64,000 nt of DNA, taken from NCBI GenBank assembly GCA_902801325.1, contig CADCHQ010000003.1, positions 1 through 64,000 on the forward strand, given 5' to 3'. This stretch comes from an uncultured Bacteroidales bacterium (GTDB lineage Bacteria > Bacteroidota > Bacteroidia > Bacteroidales > Bacteroidaceae). A model generated the notes under the pieces. It was given only the letters and a program-made list of their open reading frames with translations, was not told the origin of the DNA and did no database searches. A program made the position numbers and the translations under genes. Shown one piece after another: positions 16,544-26,412 of the stretch (positions are counted from its first letter, which is position 1; the number at the start of each line of letters is the position of its first letter).

Positions 16544-17350
16544 ATGAACGTCATTAGAATAAGTGATATCAGTCAGCCGGAGCTTGCTGTTTACAGTCAA
16601 CTCACTGAACGTCAGTTGCGTAACAACCTGCATCCCGACGAAGCACTTATCGTTGTAGAAAGCCCAAAGGTAATCCGGACCGCACTCGATGCAGGTCTGG
16701 TGCCTTTGAGCCTTCTTTGTGAAGAAAAACATATAACTGGTGATGCTCGCGAGATTGCCCAAGCCATGGGCGATGCTTGTATATATACCGGCACTCGAGA
16801 AGTACTATCCCAGCTCACTGGTTATACACTCACTCGCGGAGTCTTGTGCGCGATGAAGCGTCCGCAAGAACAATCCGTCGAGGACGTTTGCCGTCAGGCT
16901 CGTCGCATCGTAGTGATAGACGGCGTTGTGGATAGTACAAACGTAGGTGCCATCTTTCGTTCTGCTGCAGCTCTAGGCATCGATGCTGTTTTGCTTACCC
17001 GTCAGTCGTGCGACCCTCTGAATCGTCGGGCTATTCGTGTGTCTATGGGCTCCGTTTTTCTTGTTCCTTGGACGTGGATCGACGAACCTATAAGCAGTTT
17101 GCGCCAGCAAGGCTTTTGCACGGTGGCAATGGCTTTGACGGACAACTCTATTTCACTTGATGACCCACGACTCGCTTCTGAGCCTCGCCTTGCTATCATC
17201 ATGGGAACGGAGGGCGACGGACTTGCTCAGGAAACAATTAGGGATGCTGACTATGTCGTCCGCATCCCCATGTCGCATGGCGTTGATTCGTTAAACGTTG
17301 CTGCTGCTTCGGCTGTTGCTTTCTGGCAGTTGCGCTTAACGGATAAATAA
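16544..17350 (+). CDS. TrmH/SpoU-family RNA 2'-O-methyltransferase
   Basis: 268 residues. The SPOUT domain begins at about 122: VVIDGVVDSTNVGAIFRSAA (motif 1), AIIMGTEGDGL (motif 2) and IPMSHGVDSLNVAAASAV (motif 3, forming the SAM-binding knot). The N-terminal 110 residues resemble the substrate-binding domain of 23S rRNA methylases. It methylates a ribose 2'-OH in rRNA or tRNA. Its 3' end overlaps the convergent glnN gene by 15 bases. Confidence 0.92.
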   Translation: MNVIRISDISQPELAVYSQLTERQLRNNLHPDEALIVVESPKVIRTALDAGLVPLSLLCEEKHITGDAREIAQAMGDACIYTGTREVLSQLTGYTLTRGVLCAMKRPQEQSVEDVCRQARRIVVIDGVVDSTNVGAIFRSAAALGIDAVLLTRQSCDPLNRRAIRVSMGSVFLVPWTWIDEPISSLRQQGFCTVAMALTDNSISLDDPRLASEPRLAIIMGTEGDGLAQETIRDADYVVRIPMSHGVDSLNVAAASAVAFWQLRLTDK

Positions 17351-19528
17351 CATTTCCCGATACTTCGGCAAGGGCCAAATCTCATCGTCGACAATCAGTT
17401 CAAGCTTGTCGACATGATAGCGTATCTCCTCGATAAGTGGAGCAACCGTGTCGTGGTAAGCAATCGCCTTCTCGCGAGTGTCCTCTATGCGATTAGCCAC
17501 TCGACGGGCATCAATCAGACGGTCAACATTCTCTGTGATGAAGATGGAGTGTTCACTGATTTGCTTGATGAGTTTCAGGTTGTTGGCATTCACCACTTTT
17601 GCCTCTTCGGCAGGGAATATCTCGCCCATCTTGTGTACGTTGTCGATGAGTTGACTCTGATAGCGTGTGGCAACAGGAATGATGTGGTTGATGCACAGGT
17701 CACCGAAGATGCGTGCTTCGATTTGCACCTTCTTGATGTAGGTCTCCAACTTGATATCTGTGCGTGCAATCAGTTCGGCCTTTGTCATTACGTTCATCTT
17801 GCCAAACATCTCTATGCTGTCCTCACGAAGGTAGTTGTCCAGAATCAGTGGAGCACTTGCTTCCACGTCAAGCCCCCTCTTTTCTGCTTCTTCGCGCCAT
17901 GCTTCGGAATATCCGTTACCTTCGAAGTGTATGGGTTTGCATGCTTTGATGTCCTCACGAACAACTGCCACGATGGCCTTAATCTTAGGCATTCCCTCTT
18001 CGATGCATTTGTCCACGCGTTTCTTGAAGTTCGTCAAAGCTTCAGCAACAGCCGTGTTCAGCACAATCATTGCTGCGGCACAGTTGGCCTGACTACCTAC
18101 TGCACGGAATTCGAAGCGGTTACCCGTGAATGCAAAGGGACTGGTGCGATTGCGGTCAGTATTGTCGAGCAAGATTTCGGGAATCTGTGGGATGTCGAGT
18201 GAGAGCGATTTCTTACCCTTAATAATAAACAGTTTGTCGTCGTCGCTTTCCTCCAAAGCCGTCAGCAGGTCGGTAAGTTGTTTGCCGATGAACGAAGAGA
18301 TGATGGCTGGCGGTGCTTCGTTTGCTCCCAGACGATGGGCGTTTGTTGCCGATATGATGCTTGCCTTCAACAGGCCATTATGCTTGTGAACGGCCATCAG
18401 CGTTTCAACAATATAGGCGATAAAGCGCAGGTTGTCGAGTTCCGTCTTACCAGGTGCGTGAAGCAGAATGCCTGTGTTTGTCGACAAGCTCCAGTTGTTG
18501 TGTTTTCCGCTTCCATTGACGCCGGCAAAAGGCTTTTCGTGGAGCAGACAACGGAATCCGTGCTTACGTGCCACATCGTGCATCAAACTCATCATCAGCA
18601 TGTTATGGTCAACGGCAAGGTTTGTTTCCTCAAAGATCGGGGCAAGTTCGAATTGGTTAGGTGCAACCTCGTTGTGTCTTGTCTTGCAAGGAATACCCAG
18701 TTCCAGAGCTTGTATCTCCAAGTCCTTCATGAAGGCGGCCACACGACGTGGAATACTTCCGAAGTAGTGGTCGTCCATTTGCTGGTTCTTTGCCGAATCG
18801 TGTCCCATCAGTGTGCGTCCAGTCATCACTAAGTCGGGACGTGCAGCATACAGTCCTTCATCCACGAGGAAATACTCCTGTTCCCAACCGAGATTAGAAA
18901 TCACTTTCGTAACATCTTCGTAGAAGTATTGAGCCACAGCTGTTGCGGCCTTGTCTACTGCCTTCAAAGCCCTCTTTAGCGGAGTCTTGTAATCGAGAGC
19001 TTCGCCTGTGTAGGAAATGAATATGGTGGGAATCATCAGCGTGTCACCAATCACGAAAACTGGGCTTGCAGGGTCCCATGCTGAATATCCGCGAGCCTCG
19101 AATGTGCTTCTGATACCTCCCGAAGGGAAACTGCTGGCGTCGGGTTCTTGCTGAACCAGCTGTTTGCCCGTGAACTCTTCAATCATGCCACCTTTGCCAT
19201 CATGCTCCACAAATCCGTCATGCTTTTCTGCCGTTCCTTCGGTAAGGGGCTGGAACCAGTGGGTGCAATGAGTTGCGCCAAGTTTCATGGCCCATTGCTT
19301 CATACCTTCTGCCACAGCATCAGCCGTCTGCAGGTCCAGTTTCGTACCTTTGTCAATGACGTCACACATCTTTTCGTACACGTCGTCCGAAAGGAATGTG
19401 CGCATCTTTTGTCGATTGAAGACGTACTTGGCAAAGAACTCACTGGGACGAACTTCGCGATTGGGTACTTCGATGGGCTTTTTCTTGAATGCCTCACCCA
19501 CGACTTGGAATCTAAGTGTTGATGACAT
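17336..19528 (-). CDS. glnN: Glutamine synthetase type III
   Basis: 730 residues, the length of GSIII enzymes. Start MSSTLRFQVVGEAF; hallmarks include LFLGE-like PSEFFAKYVF near residue 30, the region ending EPDASSFPSGGIRSTFEARG, FAGVNGSGKHNNWSLS (glutamate/ATP site) and NRTSPFAFTGNRFEFRAVGS. It makes glutamine from glutamate, ammonia and ATP and is the main ammonia-assimilating synthetase of many Bacteroidales. The gene is single, with a 65-base gap to its downstream neighbour, and converges on the TrmH gene with a 15-base overlap. Confidence 0.97.
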   Translation of the reverse strand: MSSTLRFQVVGEAFKKKPIEVPNREVRPSEFFAKYVFNRQKMRTFLSDDVYEKMCDVIDKGTKLDLQTADAVAEGMKQWAMKLGATHCTHWFQPLTEGTAEKHDGFVEHDGKGGMIEEFTGKQLVQQEPDASSFPSGGIRSTFEARGYSAWDPASPVFVIGDTLMIPTIFISYTGEALDYKTPLKRALKAVDKAATAVAQYFYEDVTKVISNLGWEQEYFLVDEGLYAARPDLVMTGRTLMGHDSAKNQQMDDHYFGSIPRRVAAFMKDLEIQALELGIPCKTRHNEVAPNQFELAPIFEETNLAVDHNMLMMSLMHDVARKHGFRCLLHEKPFAGVNGSGKHNNWSLSTNTGILLHAPGKTELDNLRFIAYIVETLMAVHKHNGLLKASIISATNAHRLGANEAPPAIISSFIGKQLTDLLTALEESDDDKLFIIKGKKSLSLDIPQIPEILLDNTDRNRTSPFAFTGNRFEFRAVGSQANCAAAMIVLNTAVAEALTNFKKRVDKCIEEGMPKIKAIVAVVREDIKACKPIHFEGNGYSEAWREEAEKRGLDVEASAPLILDNYLREDSIEMFGKMNVMTKAELIARTDIKLETYIKKVQIEARIFGDLCINHIIPVATRYQSQLIDNVHKMGEIFPAEEAKVVNANNLKLIKQISEHSIFITENVDRLIDARRVANRIEDTREKAIAYHDTVAPLIEEIRYHVDKLELIVDDEIWPLPKYREMLFIR

Positions 19529-19593
19529 AAGGCTATTTACTATTTTATTTTATGATTTACAATTCAAATACGATTAGATGAAGTTCGATTTAA

Positions 19594-20673
19594 CTACAAG
19601 TAACCATTCTTCATTCTCCACAGGTAGTGCCAGATACGCCAAGGCATTTCCCAAAGGGCTTCACCTGGGAAGTATAGGATGCGCTCACTGCTGCGCTTGA
19701 ATCTCCACCACAGTCTCTTGAGTCGAGGACTATTGTGATAGATACCTTCGTTGCGCTTGTCGAAGTGTCCGAAGTTTCCTGCTTCCATAATCTCTTGCAA
19801 GAGCCACTCTCCTACTCGCTTGTCAGCTTTGGCTATCATCCATTCGGAAGGCATATCCAGTTTCTCCGCCATCAACCACATTAGTCCCTGTGTGAACTTG
19901 CTTAGGTTCAATGACTTAAGTTCTTTGGATATGTCACCACCGCCCTGCTCCTTGTAGGCTTTCAGCACATAGAAGTAATCGATGATTTGACGCAATCCTA
20001 CGCCTTCGTCGAAGATGTGGCGATAGATGTGTATGAGGATAAACAGAACGTCGAACTGGATTGTGGTACAAGGGAAACCATTCTCCTCGCGTGTGTTTTT
20101 GTGTTCCTCCATCCATCTTTGCAGACGGCGGTTCGTAATGGGATTGAACATCCAGGTTGGGGTGAAATGAGCTTCGACGGATGTGTCTTCAAAGACGCGA
20201 AAATCGGTGTGATGATAGGTTACCTCTTCTTTTCGCTTTGTGACTCTGCGCGTCATCTCAACAACGCGCTTTCGTCCACCTCCGACCCAAATATCGATGT
20301 CTCCACTTTGCCTCCATTCGGGATGTGGATAGAGCGTGGCTATCCCCTGCCCTTTCAGTATGCAGTTCCAATAGCCGCTTCGTGTCAGTTTCTCTGAGAG
20401 TTGACGGCATTGCTGGTTTAGTTTCTTGTTTTCGTCGGCTATCTTCTCGGCTTTTCCTATCCACTTCAGTTTCAGGTCGATGGGCAATCCGTTTTCTTCT
20501 CCCCATTTTCCACCATCTTGTTGTATGGCTTGCAAGCACAGACCGATGACGCTTTGCCTTCTGGCTTCCGAATATAGGTCTTCCCACTCTGAGCCTGAGG
20601 GCTTCCGCGATAAGGCCTTAGGGCTTCCGAGCGAGGCCCTTAGGAGTTCGAGGAAAAGATCTTTGTCTGTCAT
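19594..20673 (-). CDS. Nucleotidyltransferase-family protein
   Basis: 359 residues. The region NCILKGQGIATLYPHPEWRQ, followed by SGDIDIWVGG (Asp-x-Asp), is the metal-binding pattern of the nucleotidyltransferase family common in polysaccharide loci of Bacteroidetes. His-rich VEAHFTPTWMFNPI follows. The rest is helical and basic. The start codon overlaps the M15 peptidase stop (TCAT, 20670-20673), so the two are co-translated. The N-terminal coding sequence contains a 22-bp imperfect tandem duplication (20596-20639). The substrate is unknown. Confidence 0.75.
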   Translation of the reverse strand: MTDKDLFLELLRASLGSPKALSRKPSGSEWEDLYSEARRQSVIGLCLQAIQQDGGKWGEENGLPIDLKLKWIGKAEKIADENKKLNQQCRQLSEKLTRSGYWNCILKGQGIATLYPHPEWRQSGDIDIWVGGGRKRVVEMTRRVTKRKEEVTYHHTDFRVFEDTSVEAHFTPTWMFNPITNRRLQRWMEEHKNTREENGFPCTTIQFDVLFILIHIYRHIFDEGVGLRQIIDYFYVLKAYKEQGGGDISKELKSLNLSKFTQGLMWLMAEKLDMPSEWMIAKADKRVGEWLLQEIMEAGNFGHFDKRNEGIYHNSPRLKRLWWRFKRSSERILYFPGEALWEMPWRIWHYLWRMKNGYL

Positions 20674-21305
20674 CGTTCGAAATGTTGATAGTCCTTACTA
20701 TAGCGCCAGTCGCCTCCCCATTGGAATCCGTGCTTATGGAAAAGCTTATAGCAGAGGTCGCTGTGGTCAATCTTGTATGGAATGTCCTTCCTTTGTCCTC
20801 GCCTGAACGCCCATTTGCGTCCTGCTTTTGGCTCTACTCGGTTGCCCTTGACATACGGGTTATAAAGCGGATTGATGTCTATGGCCATCCCTTTGCCGTG
20901 CTTCGAAATCTTGGTCGAACCCGAAATGGTTCGGTAGTTGAAGCATGAAGTGTTGTTGGCCTCCATTGAGCGCTGGTCATCGCCATCGAATTGGTCGATG
21001 AGTTCCATGCGTTCGATGCGGTATCCGGCTTTCCATAGTTCCCGGAAGATGTCTGTCAAGTCTTGTGCTATAGCCTTATTGCAGATGATCTCCCCCACCC
21101 TTGTATTGCCATTCGCATCGTGGTGTGAAAGACGGAGATAGCGCAATTCTTCACGTCGGATGGGGCAACCTTTTTTATAGCTTCTGCCTTGCATCCGAGT
21201 GAATATGCTGTCGGGAATAGGATTGACTGTGAAGCATGTGTCGGGTGTCTGCGCAGGCGCAGAACTGAAAACAAATAGCAAAACCATCAGGACACCCCAC
21301 TTCAT
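20670..21305 (-). CDS. M15-family metallopeptidase, secreted
   Basis: 211 residues with a signal peptide (MKWGVLMVLLFVFSSAPAQ). The zinc-site pattern is SKHGKGMAIDINP (His and Asp six residues apart, about 132-144), with the later motif SDLCYKLFHKHGFQWGGDW supplying the catalytic Glu/His region of the VanY/endolysin-like M15 group. It probably cuts peptidoglycan stem peptides (D,D- or L,D-type) in the periplasm. Four-base overlap with the downstream nucleotidyltransferase gene. Confidence 0.85.
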   Translation of the reverse strand: MKWGVLMVLLFVFSSAPAQTPDTCFTVNPIPDSIFTRMQGRSYKKGCPIRREELRYLRLSHHDANGNTRVGEIICNKAIAQDLTDIFRELWKAGYRIERMELIDQFDGDDQRSMEANNTSCFNYRTISGSTKISKHGKGMAIDINPLYNPYVKGNRVEPKAGRKWAFRRGQRKDIPYKIDHSDLCYKLFHKHGFQWGGDWRYSKDYQHFER

Positions 21306-21315
21306 AGCCGTAATC

Positions 21316-22032
21316 TTAGAATCTTTCTTTCGTTATGTAATATAAGAATTTGACGTTGCCCACAAGATAGCGCCTCCACATGCGACGAGGTTCTTTCAAC
21401 AACCTGTAAAGCCATTCCAAGCCCCACTTTTGCCACTTCTCAGGTGCGCGCTTCGTCGTTCCTGCATAGAAGTCAAATACTGCACCTATTGCTCCCACGT
21501 GGCAATTGATGTCCAGCGCATACCAGTTCTCATAGACCCACTTCTCTTGTTTGGGCGCTGTCATACCTATCCACAAGAGGTCGGGATGTGCTGCGTTGAT
21601 GGCTTCAATTATGGCATTGTTTTCCTCAGTGCTGAACGTAGCTTTGTAAGGCGGTGAGTATGTGACGACATTCAGGTTGGGATAATCCTTACGGGCACGT
21701 TCTTTAATCAATGTCAGAACCTTTTCACTCGAGCCCATGAACATCACCGTCTGCCCTTCTTTCATTCGTTTCATTTCCGTAATGAAGAGGTCCCATCCGG
21801 CAATGCGCTCTTTGGGACGGCTTTTTGCCTTCAACCATTTGCAGGCCCACACGATGCTTGCTCCATCTGGAATTAGCTTGTCGGCCATCAACGCCTCGGC
21901 AAACAGTTCGTCGCGTTGTGCCACGTTATAGGAATGAGCATTGATGGTATTGATCATCATCTTCTCCTGTGGGAATGTTTCCAATTCCTTCCTGCTTTCA
22001 ACCAACTTTAAATTCTTGAGCCTCAATGCCAT
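21316..22032 (-). CDS. WecG/TagA/CpsF-family glycosyltransferase
   Basis: 238 residues. The family signature is visible: TINAHSYNVAQRDELFAEAL, then PDGASIVWACKWLKAKS with RIAGWDLF (about 55-85), VMFMGSSEKVL, DLLWIGMTAPKQEKWVYENW and HVGAIGAVFDFYAGTTKRAP (about 180-198). These enzymes transfer ManNAcA, ManNAc or a related sugar to a lipid-linked acceptor in surface polysaccharide synthesis. It is 10 bases upstream of the M15 peptidase gene and likely in the same operon. Confidence 0.93.
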   Translation of the reverse strand: MALRLKNLKLVESRKELETFPQEKMMINTINAHSYNVAQRDELFAEALMADKLIPDGASIVWACKWLKAKSRPKERIAGWDLFITEMKRMKEGQTVMFMGSSEKVLTLIKERARKDYPNLNVVTYSPPYKATFSTEENNAIIEAINAAHPDLLWIGMTAPKQEKWVYENWYALDINCHVGAIGAVFDFYAGTTKRAPEKWQKWGLEWLYRLLKEPRRMWRRYLVGNVKFLYYITKERF

Positions 22033-22082
22033 ATCGTCGATTCCTTAATCTAATACTCTAATCCTTATTCTTTAATCTACAG

Positions 22083-22790
22083 TTACAGGTATTGAATGAT
22101 ATCCGTCAGTTTGTTTACTTCATAGTTTACGGGTGCTGTAGCTTGGAAACGCTCGGGATGTTGGTTAAAAAACATGACATCCAGTCCTGCCTCTTTTGCT
22201 CCCATGATGTCGGTAACGAAGTTATCGCCAATCATCAGCGTTGTCTCTTTTCTTGCACCGCTTACCTTGAAGGCATAATCAAAATATGCTTTTGATGGTT
22301 TGTTGGCGCCAGCGTCCTCACTAAGTATTATCGTATCGAAGTAATCGAGCGTTCGACTTGCCCTAAGTTTGCGATACTGCACTTCGTGGAATCCATTGCT
22401 GGTGATGTGCATGCGATAACCTTTTCCCTTCAAATAGTCAAGTAAGTCGTATGCCCCCTCAATGACACCAGGTTTATCGGCACAGCATTCAAGAAACCAG
22501 TCGCTTACCTCTAGGCAAAACTCCCGTGTCGCTTTCTCTCCCATCCCTATGCTCAATGGGCGACGGAAACGTTCCACAATCAGGTAATCACGATCTATCT
22601 CACCCTTGGCATATTGACTCCAAAGCAATATGTTCTCGTACCAGTAAGGTTCTGTGAAGTCGCTCTCGCACTTGAAATAACGCCCCAACTGATAGTGCTC
22701 ATACAACTCCGACAAAGCCAAGTTGGCATTGCCGTGCGTATCATAGAGCGTATCGTCGAAGTCTATGAACAGGTTGGAGTATTTAATCAT
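22083..22790 (-). CDS. HAD-superfamily hydrolase (YjjG-like nucleotidase)
   Basis: 235 residues with motif [13 protein letters not shown] (Asp10 nucleophile, Asp12), a four-helix cap at about 20-90, motif II HITSNGF, motif III Lys in [13 protein letters not shown] and motif [16 protein letters not shown]. The arrangement matches YjjG-type 5'-nucleotidases that remove non-canonical pyrimidine nucleotides. Same strand as queF, 49 bases away. Confidence 0.88.
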   Translation of the reverse strand: MIKYSNLFIDFDDTLYDTHGNANLALSELYEHYQLGRYFKCESDFTEPYWYENILLWSQYAKGEIDRDYLIVERFRRPLSIGMGEKATREFCLEVSDWFLECCADKPGVIEGAYDLLDYLKGKGYRMHITSNGFHEVQYRKLRASRTLDYFDTIILSEDAGANKPSKAYFDYAFKVSGARKETTLMIGDNFVTDIMGAKEAGLDVMFFNQHPERFQATAPVNYEVNKLTDIIQYL

Positions 22791-22839
22791 TTACCTATAA
22801 ACCTAAACCTTCTTATGCTTTGAATGTTTTCGATGCACA

Positions 22840-23298
22840 TTACATATCGTGGTTGAGCATGCGGTGCTCGGCCATCTTCTCATACTTTGTACCAGGGCGT
22901 CCGTAATTAGCATAAGGATAAATGCTTATACCTCCACGAGGAGTAAACAATCCCGTTACTTCTATATACTTTGGATCCATCAACTTGATGAGATCCTTCA
23001 TAATTACGTTTACGCAATCCTCATGGAAGTCTCCGTGATTACGGAAACTGAACAGGTATAGCTTCAAGCTTTTCGATTCCACCATACGCTTGTCGGGCAA
23101 GTATGAGATTCGGATTTCCGCAAAGTCGGGTTGCCCAGTGATGGGACAAAGCGTTGTGAATTCCGGGCAGTTGAATCTTACCCAATAATCATTGTCGGGA
23201 TGCTGGTTCTCAAAGGATTCCAGTACCTCAGGGGCATAATCCTGACTGTATTCCGTCCGTTTGCCCAGATGTTTTAGATTTTCTTTATTCCTCGCCAT
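22840..23298 (-). CDS. queF: NADPH-dependent 7-cyano-7-deazaguanine reductase
   Basis: 152 residues, the short single-domain QueF type. The catalytic Cys51 is in [14 protein letters not shown] with Asp58, and the QueF motif [20 protein letters not shown] (75-94) binds NADPH. It reduces preQ0 to preQ1 in queuosine synthesis. Other queuosine genes are not in the window. The start overlaps the end of the upstream TlpA-like gene by 14 bases, so the two are likely co-transcribed. Confidence 0.96.
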   Translation of the reverse strand: MARNKENLKHLGKRTEYSQDYAPEVLESFENQHPDNDYWVRFNCPEFTTLCPITGQPDFAEIRISYLPDKRMVESKSLKLYLFSFRNHGDFHEDCVNVIMKDLIKLMDPKYIEVTGLFTPRGGISIYPYANYGRPGTKYEKMAEHRMLNHDM

Positions 23299-24373
23299 AT
23301 ATCTCAGCCAGTTTCTTACTCAGGTTCTCACCTCTTAATCCATATTCAACAACAGTTCCATCGGGGGCAAACAGAAGGGTTGCAGGGATAGCACGAATGT
23401 TATACAGCTTTGCGCCTTCGCATTGCCAGCCCTTCACGTCACTCATCTGTGGCCAAGTGATGCCCAGATCCTTCACACCCTTTTCCCAAGCTTCGCGCTT
23501 GTTGTCAAGGCTTACACCTACGATCTCGAAGCCCTTAGGATGGTATTTCTCATAATCTGCCTTAACGTTAGGCATTTCAGCACGGCAGGGGCCACACCAA
23601 CTTGCCCAGAAGTCAACCAACACATAGTTCCCCTTACCAACCCAATCAGATAAGCGTACGTTTTTGCCTTCCAAGTTTTGCATTTCGAAGTCTATCAACT
23701 TAGCTCCTGGCAGTTTACAAGCCTCGGCCTCTAAAGTCTTCTTTAAAGGATTCAGACTGGCACGGTCGGCATACTTATAAGTCTTCAGGAACTCGCCCAC
23801 CTTCTCATAACCCAAAGCATTTGCATTATGAATTAGGTATGCCAGTGGAATCATGTTGTCGGAGTTATCATCTAGGATGCGTTTATTCAACTCCTTGCTC
23901 TGTGTAGCAATAGCCTCATAGCGTTTTTCGATATCCTTCATGTTTGCCTCAGGCACTTTCCCGTTATTGGTCTCATACAACTGACGGTATTCGCCTATCA
24001 GTCCCATCGCATCGCGTTCCATTTCTTTCTCGGCACTCTGGTACTCATAGAATCGCAGGTTCAGGGCACTTCCTTCGGTCATCTCATGCAGGTTGGCTGC
24101 AACCTTGCTTCCGTCCACAATAAACTGAAGAAGTGACATCTTTTCTGGCTTCAGCTGTTCAAGTGAAGCCACGATCTCTTCCGCGCATTCACCACGGAAA
24201 GCTACGGTGTTGTTCTTCACTACGGCGCTATCCAGCACAGCCCCTGTTTCGTAGTTGTGCAGATATACCTTAACTCCGTTCTCAGGGCCTTTCAGCGTTA
24301 CATTGTAACGAACCTGAGCCATCATGCCCACGCTTGCAAACAAAGCGGTGAGGGCGAACACAATCTTCTTCAT
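23285..24373 (-). CDS. TlpA-like thiol-disulfide oxidoreductase with DUF4369 domain
   Basis: 362 residues with a signal peptide ([20 protein letters not shown]). Residues 21-120 form a DUF4369-type beta domain, about 120-220 are helical, and a thioredoxin-fold domain follows with [15 protein letters not shown] (Cys260 and Cys263) and the cis-Pro loop [10 protein letters not shown]. It acts in the periplasm as a disulfide reductase or resuscitator; the partner is unknown. A partial promoter (rc TATCTTCG at 24402-24409, CAAA at 24428-24431) lies upstream. Confidence 0.9.
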   Translation of the reverse strand: MKKIVFALTALFASVGMMAQVRYNVTLKGPENGVKVYLHNYETGAVLDSAVVKNNTVAFRGECAEEIVASLEQLKPEKMSLLQFIVDGSKVAANLHEMTEGSALNLRFYEYQSAEKEMERDAMGLIGEYRQLYETNNGKVPEANMKDIEKRYEAIATQSKELNKRILDDNSDNMIPLAYLIHNANALGYEKVGEFLKTYKYADRASLNPLKKTLEAEACKLPGAKLIDFEMQNLEGKNVRLSDWVGKGNYVLVDFWASWCGPCRAEMPNVKADYEKYHPKGFEIVGVSLDNKREAWEKGVKDLGITWPQMSDVKGWQCEGAKLYNIRAIPATLLFAPDGTVVEYGLRGENLSKKLAEIYGEE

Positions 24374-24431
24374 AATAATTTGTGTTTAAGGTTTTATGCT
24401 GCGAAGATACAAATAAATCTTGAAATACAAA

Positions 24432-24465
24432 AATCCCCAGCCGACTTTAATGTCTTCTGGGGATT
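24432..24465 (-). terminator. Terminator after tRNA-Thr
   Basis: AATCCCCAG (24432-24440) and CTGGGGATT (24457-24465) form a 9-bp stem. On the minus strand it is followed by a T-run (TTTTTG), and it stands 15 bases after the tRNA 3' end. Confidence 0.75.
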
Positions 24466-24479
24466 CTTTTCATCGTTTG

Positions 24480-24552
<73 letters not shown>

Positions 24553-24605
24553 TTACAAATTCATTCGTTGTCGCATAATTCGGCAACTCATTTAAATTGC
24601 GACGA

Positions 24606-24637
24606 CAAAGGTACAACAACTTTCCGATACCTCCAAA
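24606..24637 (-). promoter_or_regulatory. tRNA-Thr promoter
   Basis: On the minus strand TTTG (24634-24637) and TACCTTTG (24606-24613) are separated by 20 bases, which matches the Bacteroidetes consensus exactly. The tRNA 5' end is 54 bases downstream. Confidence 0.7.
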
Positions 24638-24780
24638 TGTTTTCGGGGAAAACTTTACGCTTTCCCATTCAATCCAATTGTGTGATGGGCTTGTACAATG
24701 GAAATATTCCGGCTTTTTCATTTTATACCTCGTATATTATTATTGTTTACCATTAATATAGGTGGCTTCAAATGTATAGT

Positions 24781-26367
24781 TCAATTTTGATTTACCACCT
24801 CTATGAGGTCGAGGATGTTATTGGTGAGTTGTTCTGTGGTGCCTGGGTCTTCGCGCTTGAAGGGGGCAAGGGCTTGCTCGAGTGCTTGGCGTTGTGGATG
24901 GTCTGAAGCGAGCTCCGTGCGGAGACGGATGACCTTCTCAGCCAACTGAATGCCTTGGATGAGGCCTTCCCATCGAATGGAGGAACGAGGACCGGGATAG
25001 ATGAGGTAGGTGTCGCCTGGTCCAAAGAGGAAGAATCGAGAGTCGTAGAGGGGATAGTCCGTCCAGTTCATCCACGACCAATGTAATAGTCCGTCGAAGT
25101 GGTTGGCAACGGCATAGAGTGGAAGGTAGAGGGCTTCGACGGGTTGGCTGTTGGTAAACGTATTGGGTCGGCGTTCGGAGCAACAGGTGTAGACGGTGGA
25201 AGATTTGCCTTCGGATTGTCGCTTGACAAGTTCTTCGGGTGTAAAGTGTTGGCCGTAGGCAATGCTGTAGTCTTGAAGCAGTGGAGCAAGCTCGGGATGA
25301 TGGTTGCCGGCAAGTGCCATACGCAGTTCGGGATCGGCCTGCTGACAGATGCGCCAGGCATCGAGCATGGCGGACAAGGGGCGTTCGTCCATTGCTATGC
25401 AGGTGCGATTGAGCCATCCACGCTGCCTGAGGTGTTGGGCAAAGGCACGTAGGAAGGGTGTCCAGAGCTGGGCGTATTCGGGTGCGGATGTTGTGGTCTT
25501 GAGATCGATGTCTTGACCTTTGGCTTCATCGTAGAAGCGGAAGGTCATGTCCCAAGGCACCATCGAATAGCAATTGATTTGCGGACCGATGCCACAGGAG
25601 TCGCAGAGCTGGACATAGCGGTCGAAGATGGTGTAGTCGTAGCTCCACGTGCCGTCGGCATGTCGTGTTGTGCGAATCATCGGGTCGAACTTGTCGTTGC
25701 TTTGCCGTCCCCAAGGCTCATAGAAAAGAATGGTTGTGATGACACTCTGACCAGCTCGTGCCAAAAGCTGAAGATAGGGACGCAGAAGGCGGAAATGTTC
25801 CTCGCTCCATCGTTCCACTCCATGATAACGGCTGACGGCATAGGGCTGTTGCCAGTAGTCGATGTGCAGAGCTTGCTCTTTAGGAGTAGGCAGAGCGCGG
25901 TCGATGACGCGAATGGTGACCTTCTGCTTTTGGAACACCCGATGGTTGTATGCATTTATAAGCTGTATTTCCCATTTGTAATCGCCTGGCTTGGCATCGT
26001 GAGGCACCTCGAAAGTGAACCAGAGCGGATAGGTGGCAGTGGGTTGGAATAACTTGTAGGAAGCGGGATTGAGTACATCGGGAACACGATAGGGTTTGAG
26101 CGTCAGAGGATGCTCGCCACAGGTGTTGAATTCGTCTGTAAGGACGGAATCGACAAATTGGGGAATGGTTTGCCATTGACTAGCCTTATGCGAAAGGGGG
26201 TGAACGGCAAGGCGAACAGCTGTCTCTGTCTCACATCTCGCATGAAGCTTCACCCCTACCCTTTCGCCCTTCCATGCGGTGACGATGGTGTCGGGCAAAG
26301 CCTGTGCATGAATGTGAAGCGTAAATAGTGAAGATTGAAGAATTAAAATTGCTAAGAGGCGTTTCAT
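24781..26367 (-). CDS. GH123/DUF4091-type glycoside hydrolase
   Basis: 528 residues with a signal peptide (MKRLLAILILQSSLFTLHIHA, region 1-21). An N-terminal beta-sandwich (about 25-150) precedes a TIM-barrel-like part with AMDERP (Asp-Glu pair, as used by GH123 N-acetyl-beta-galactosaminidases), WSYDYTIFDRYVQLCDSCGI and HWSWMNWTDYPLYDSRFFLFGPGD near the end. It probably removes N-acetylgalactosamine from host or dietary glycans in the periplasm or at the surface. The exact specificity is not readable. Same strand as the capsule glycosyltransferase upstream. Confidence 0.75.
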   Translation of the reverse strand: MKRLLAILILQSSLFTLHIHAQALPDTIVTAWKGERVGVKLHARCETETAVRLAVHPLSHKASQWQTIPQFVDSVLTDEFNTCGEHPLTLKPYRVPDVLNPASYKLFQPTATYPLWFTFEVPHDAKPGDYKWEIQLINAYNHRVFQKQKVTIRVIDRALPTPKEQALHIDYWQQPYAVSRYHGVERWSEEHFRLLRPYLQLLARAGQSVITTILFYEPWGRQSNDKFDPMIRTTRHADGTWSYDYTIFDRYVQLCDSCGIGPQINCYSMVPWDMTFRFYDEAKGQDIDLKTTTSAPEYAQLWTPFLRAFAQHLRQRGWLNRTCIAMDERPLSAMLDAWRICQQADPELRMALAGNHHPELAPLLQDYSIAYGQHFTPEELVKRQSEGKSSTVYTCCSERRPNTFTNSQPVEALYLPLYAVANHFDGLLHWSWMNWTDYPLYDSRFFLFGPGDTYLIYPGPRSSIRWEGLIQGIQLAEKVIRLRTELASDHPQRQALEQALAPFKREDPGTTEQLTNNILDLIEVVNQN

Positions 26368-26377
26368 GGTGGGTAAG

Positions 26378-26412
26378 GGTTTAAAAGGTTAACGGGTTAA
26401 AAGGTTAACGGG
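26378..26412. repeat. Short tandem repeat GGGTTAAAAGGTTAAC
   Basis: Two copies of a 16-base unit (four of an 8-base unit) overlap the last four codons and stop of the capsule glycosyltransferase gene and extend toward the GH123 gene start. Confidence 0.7.
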
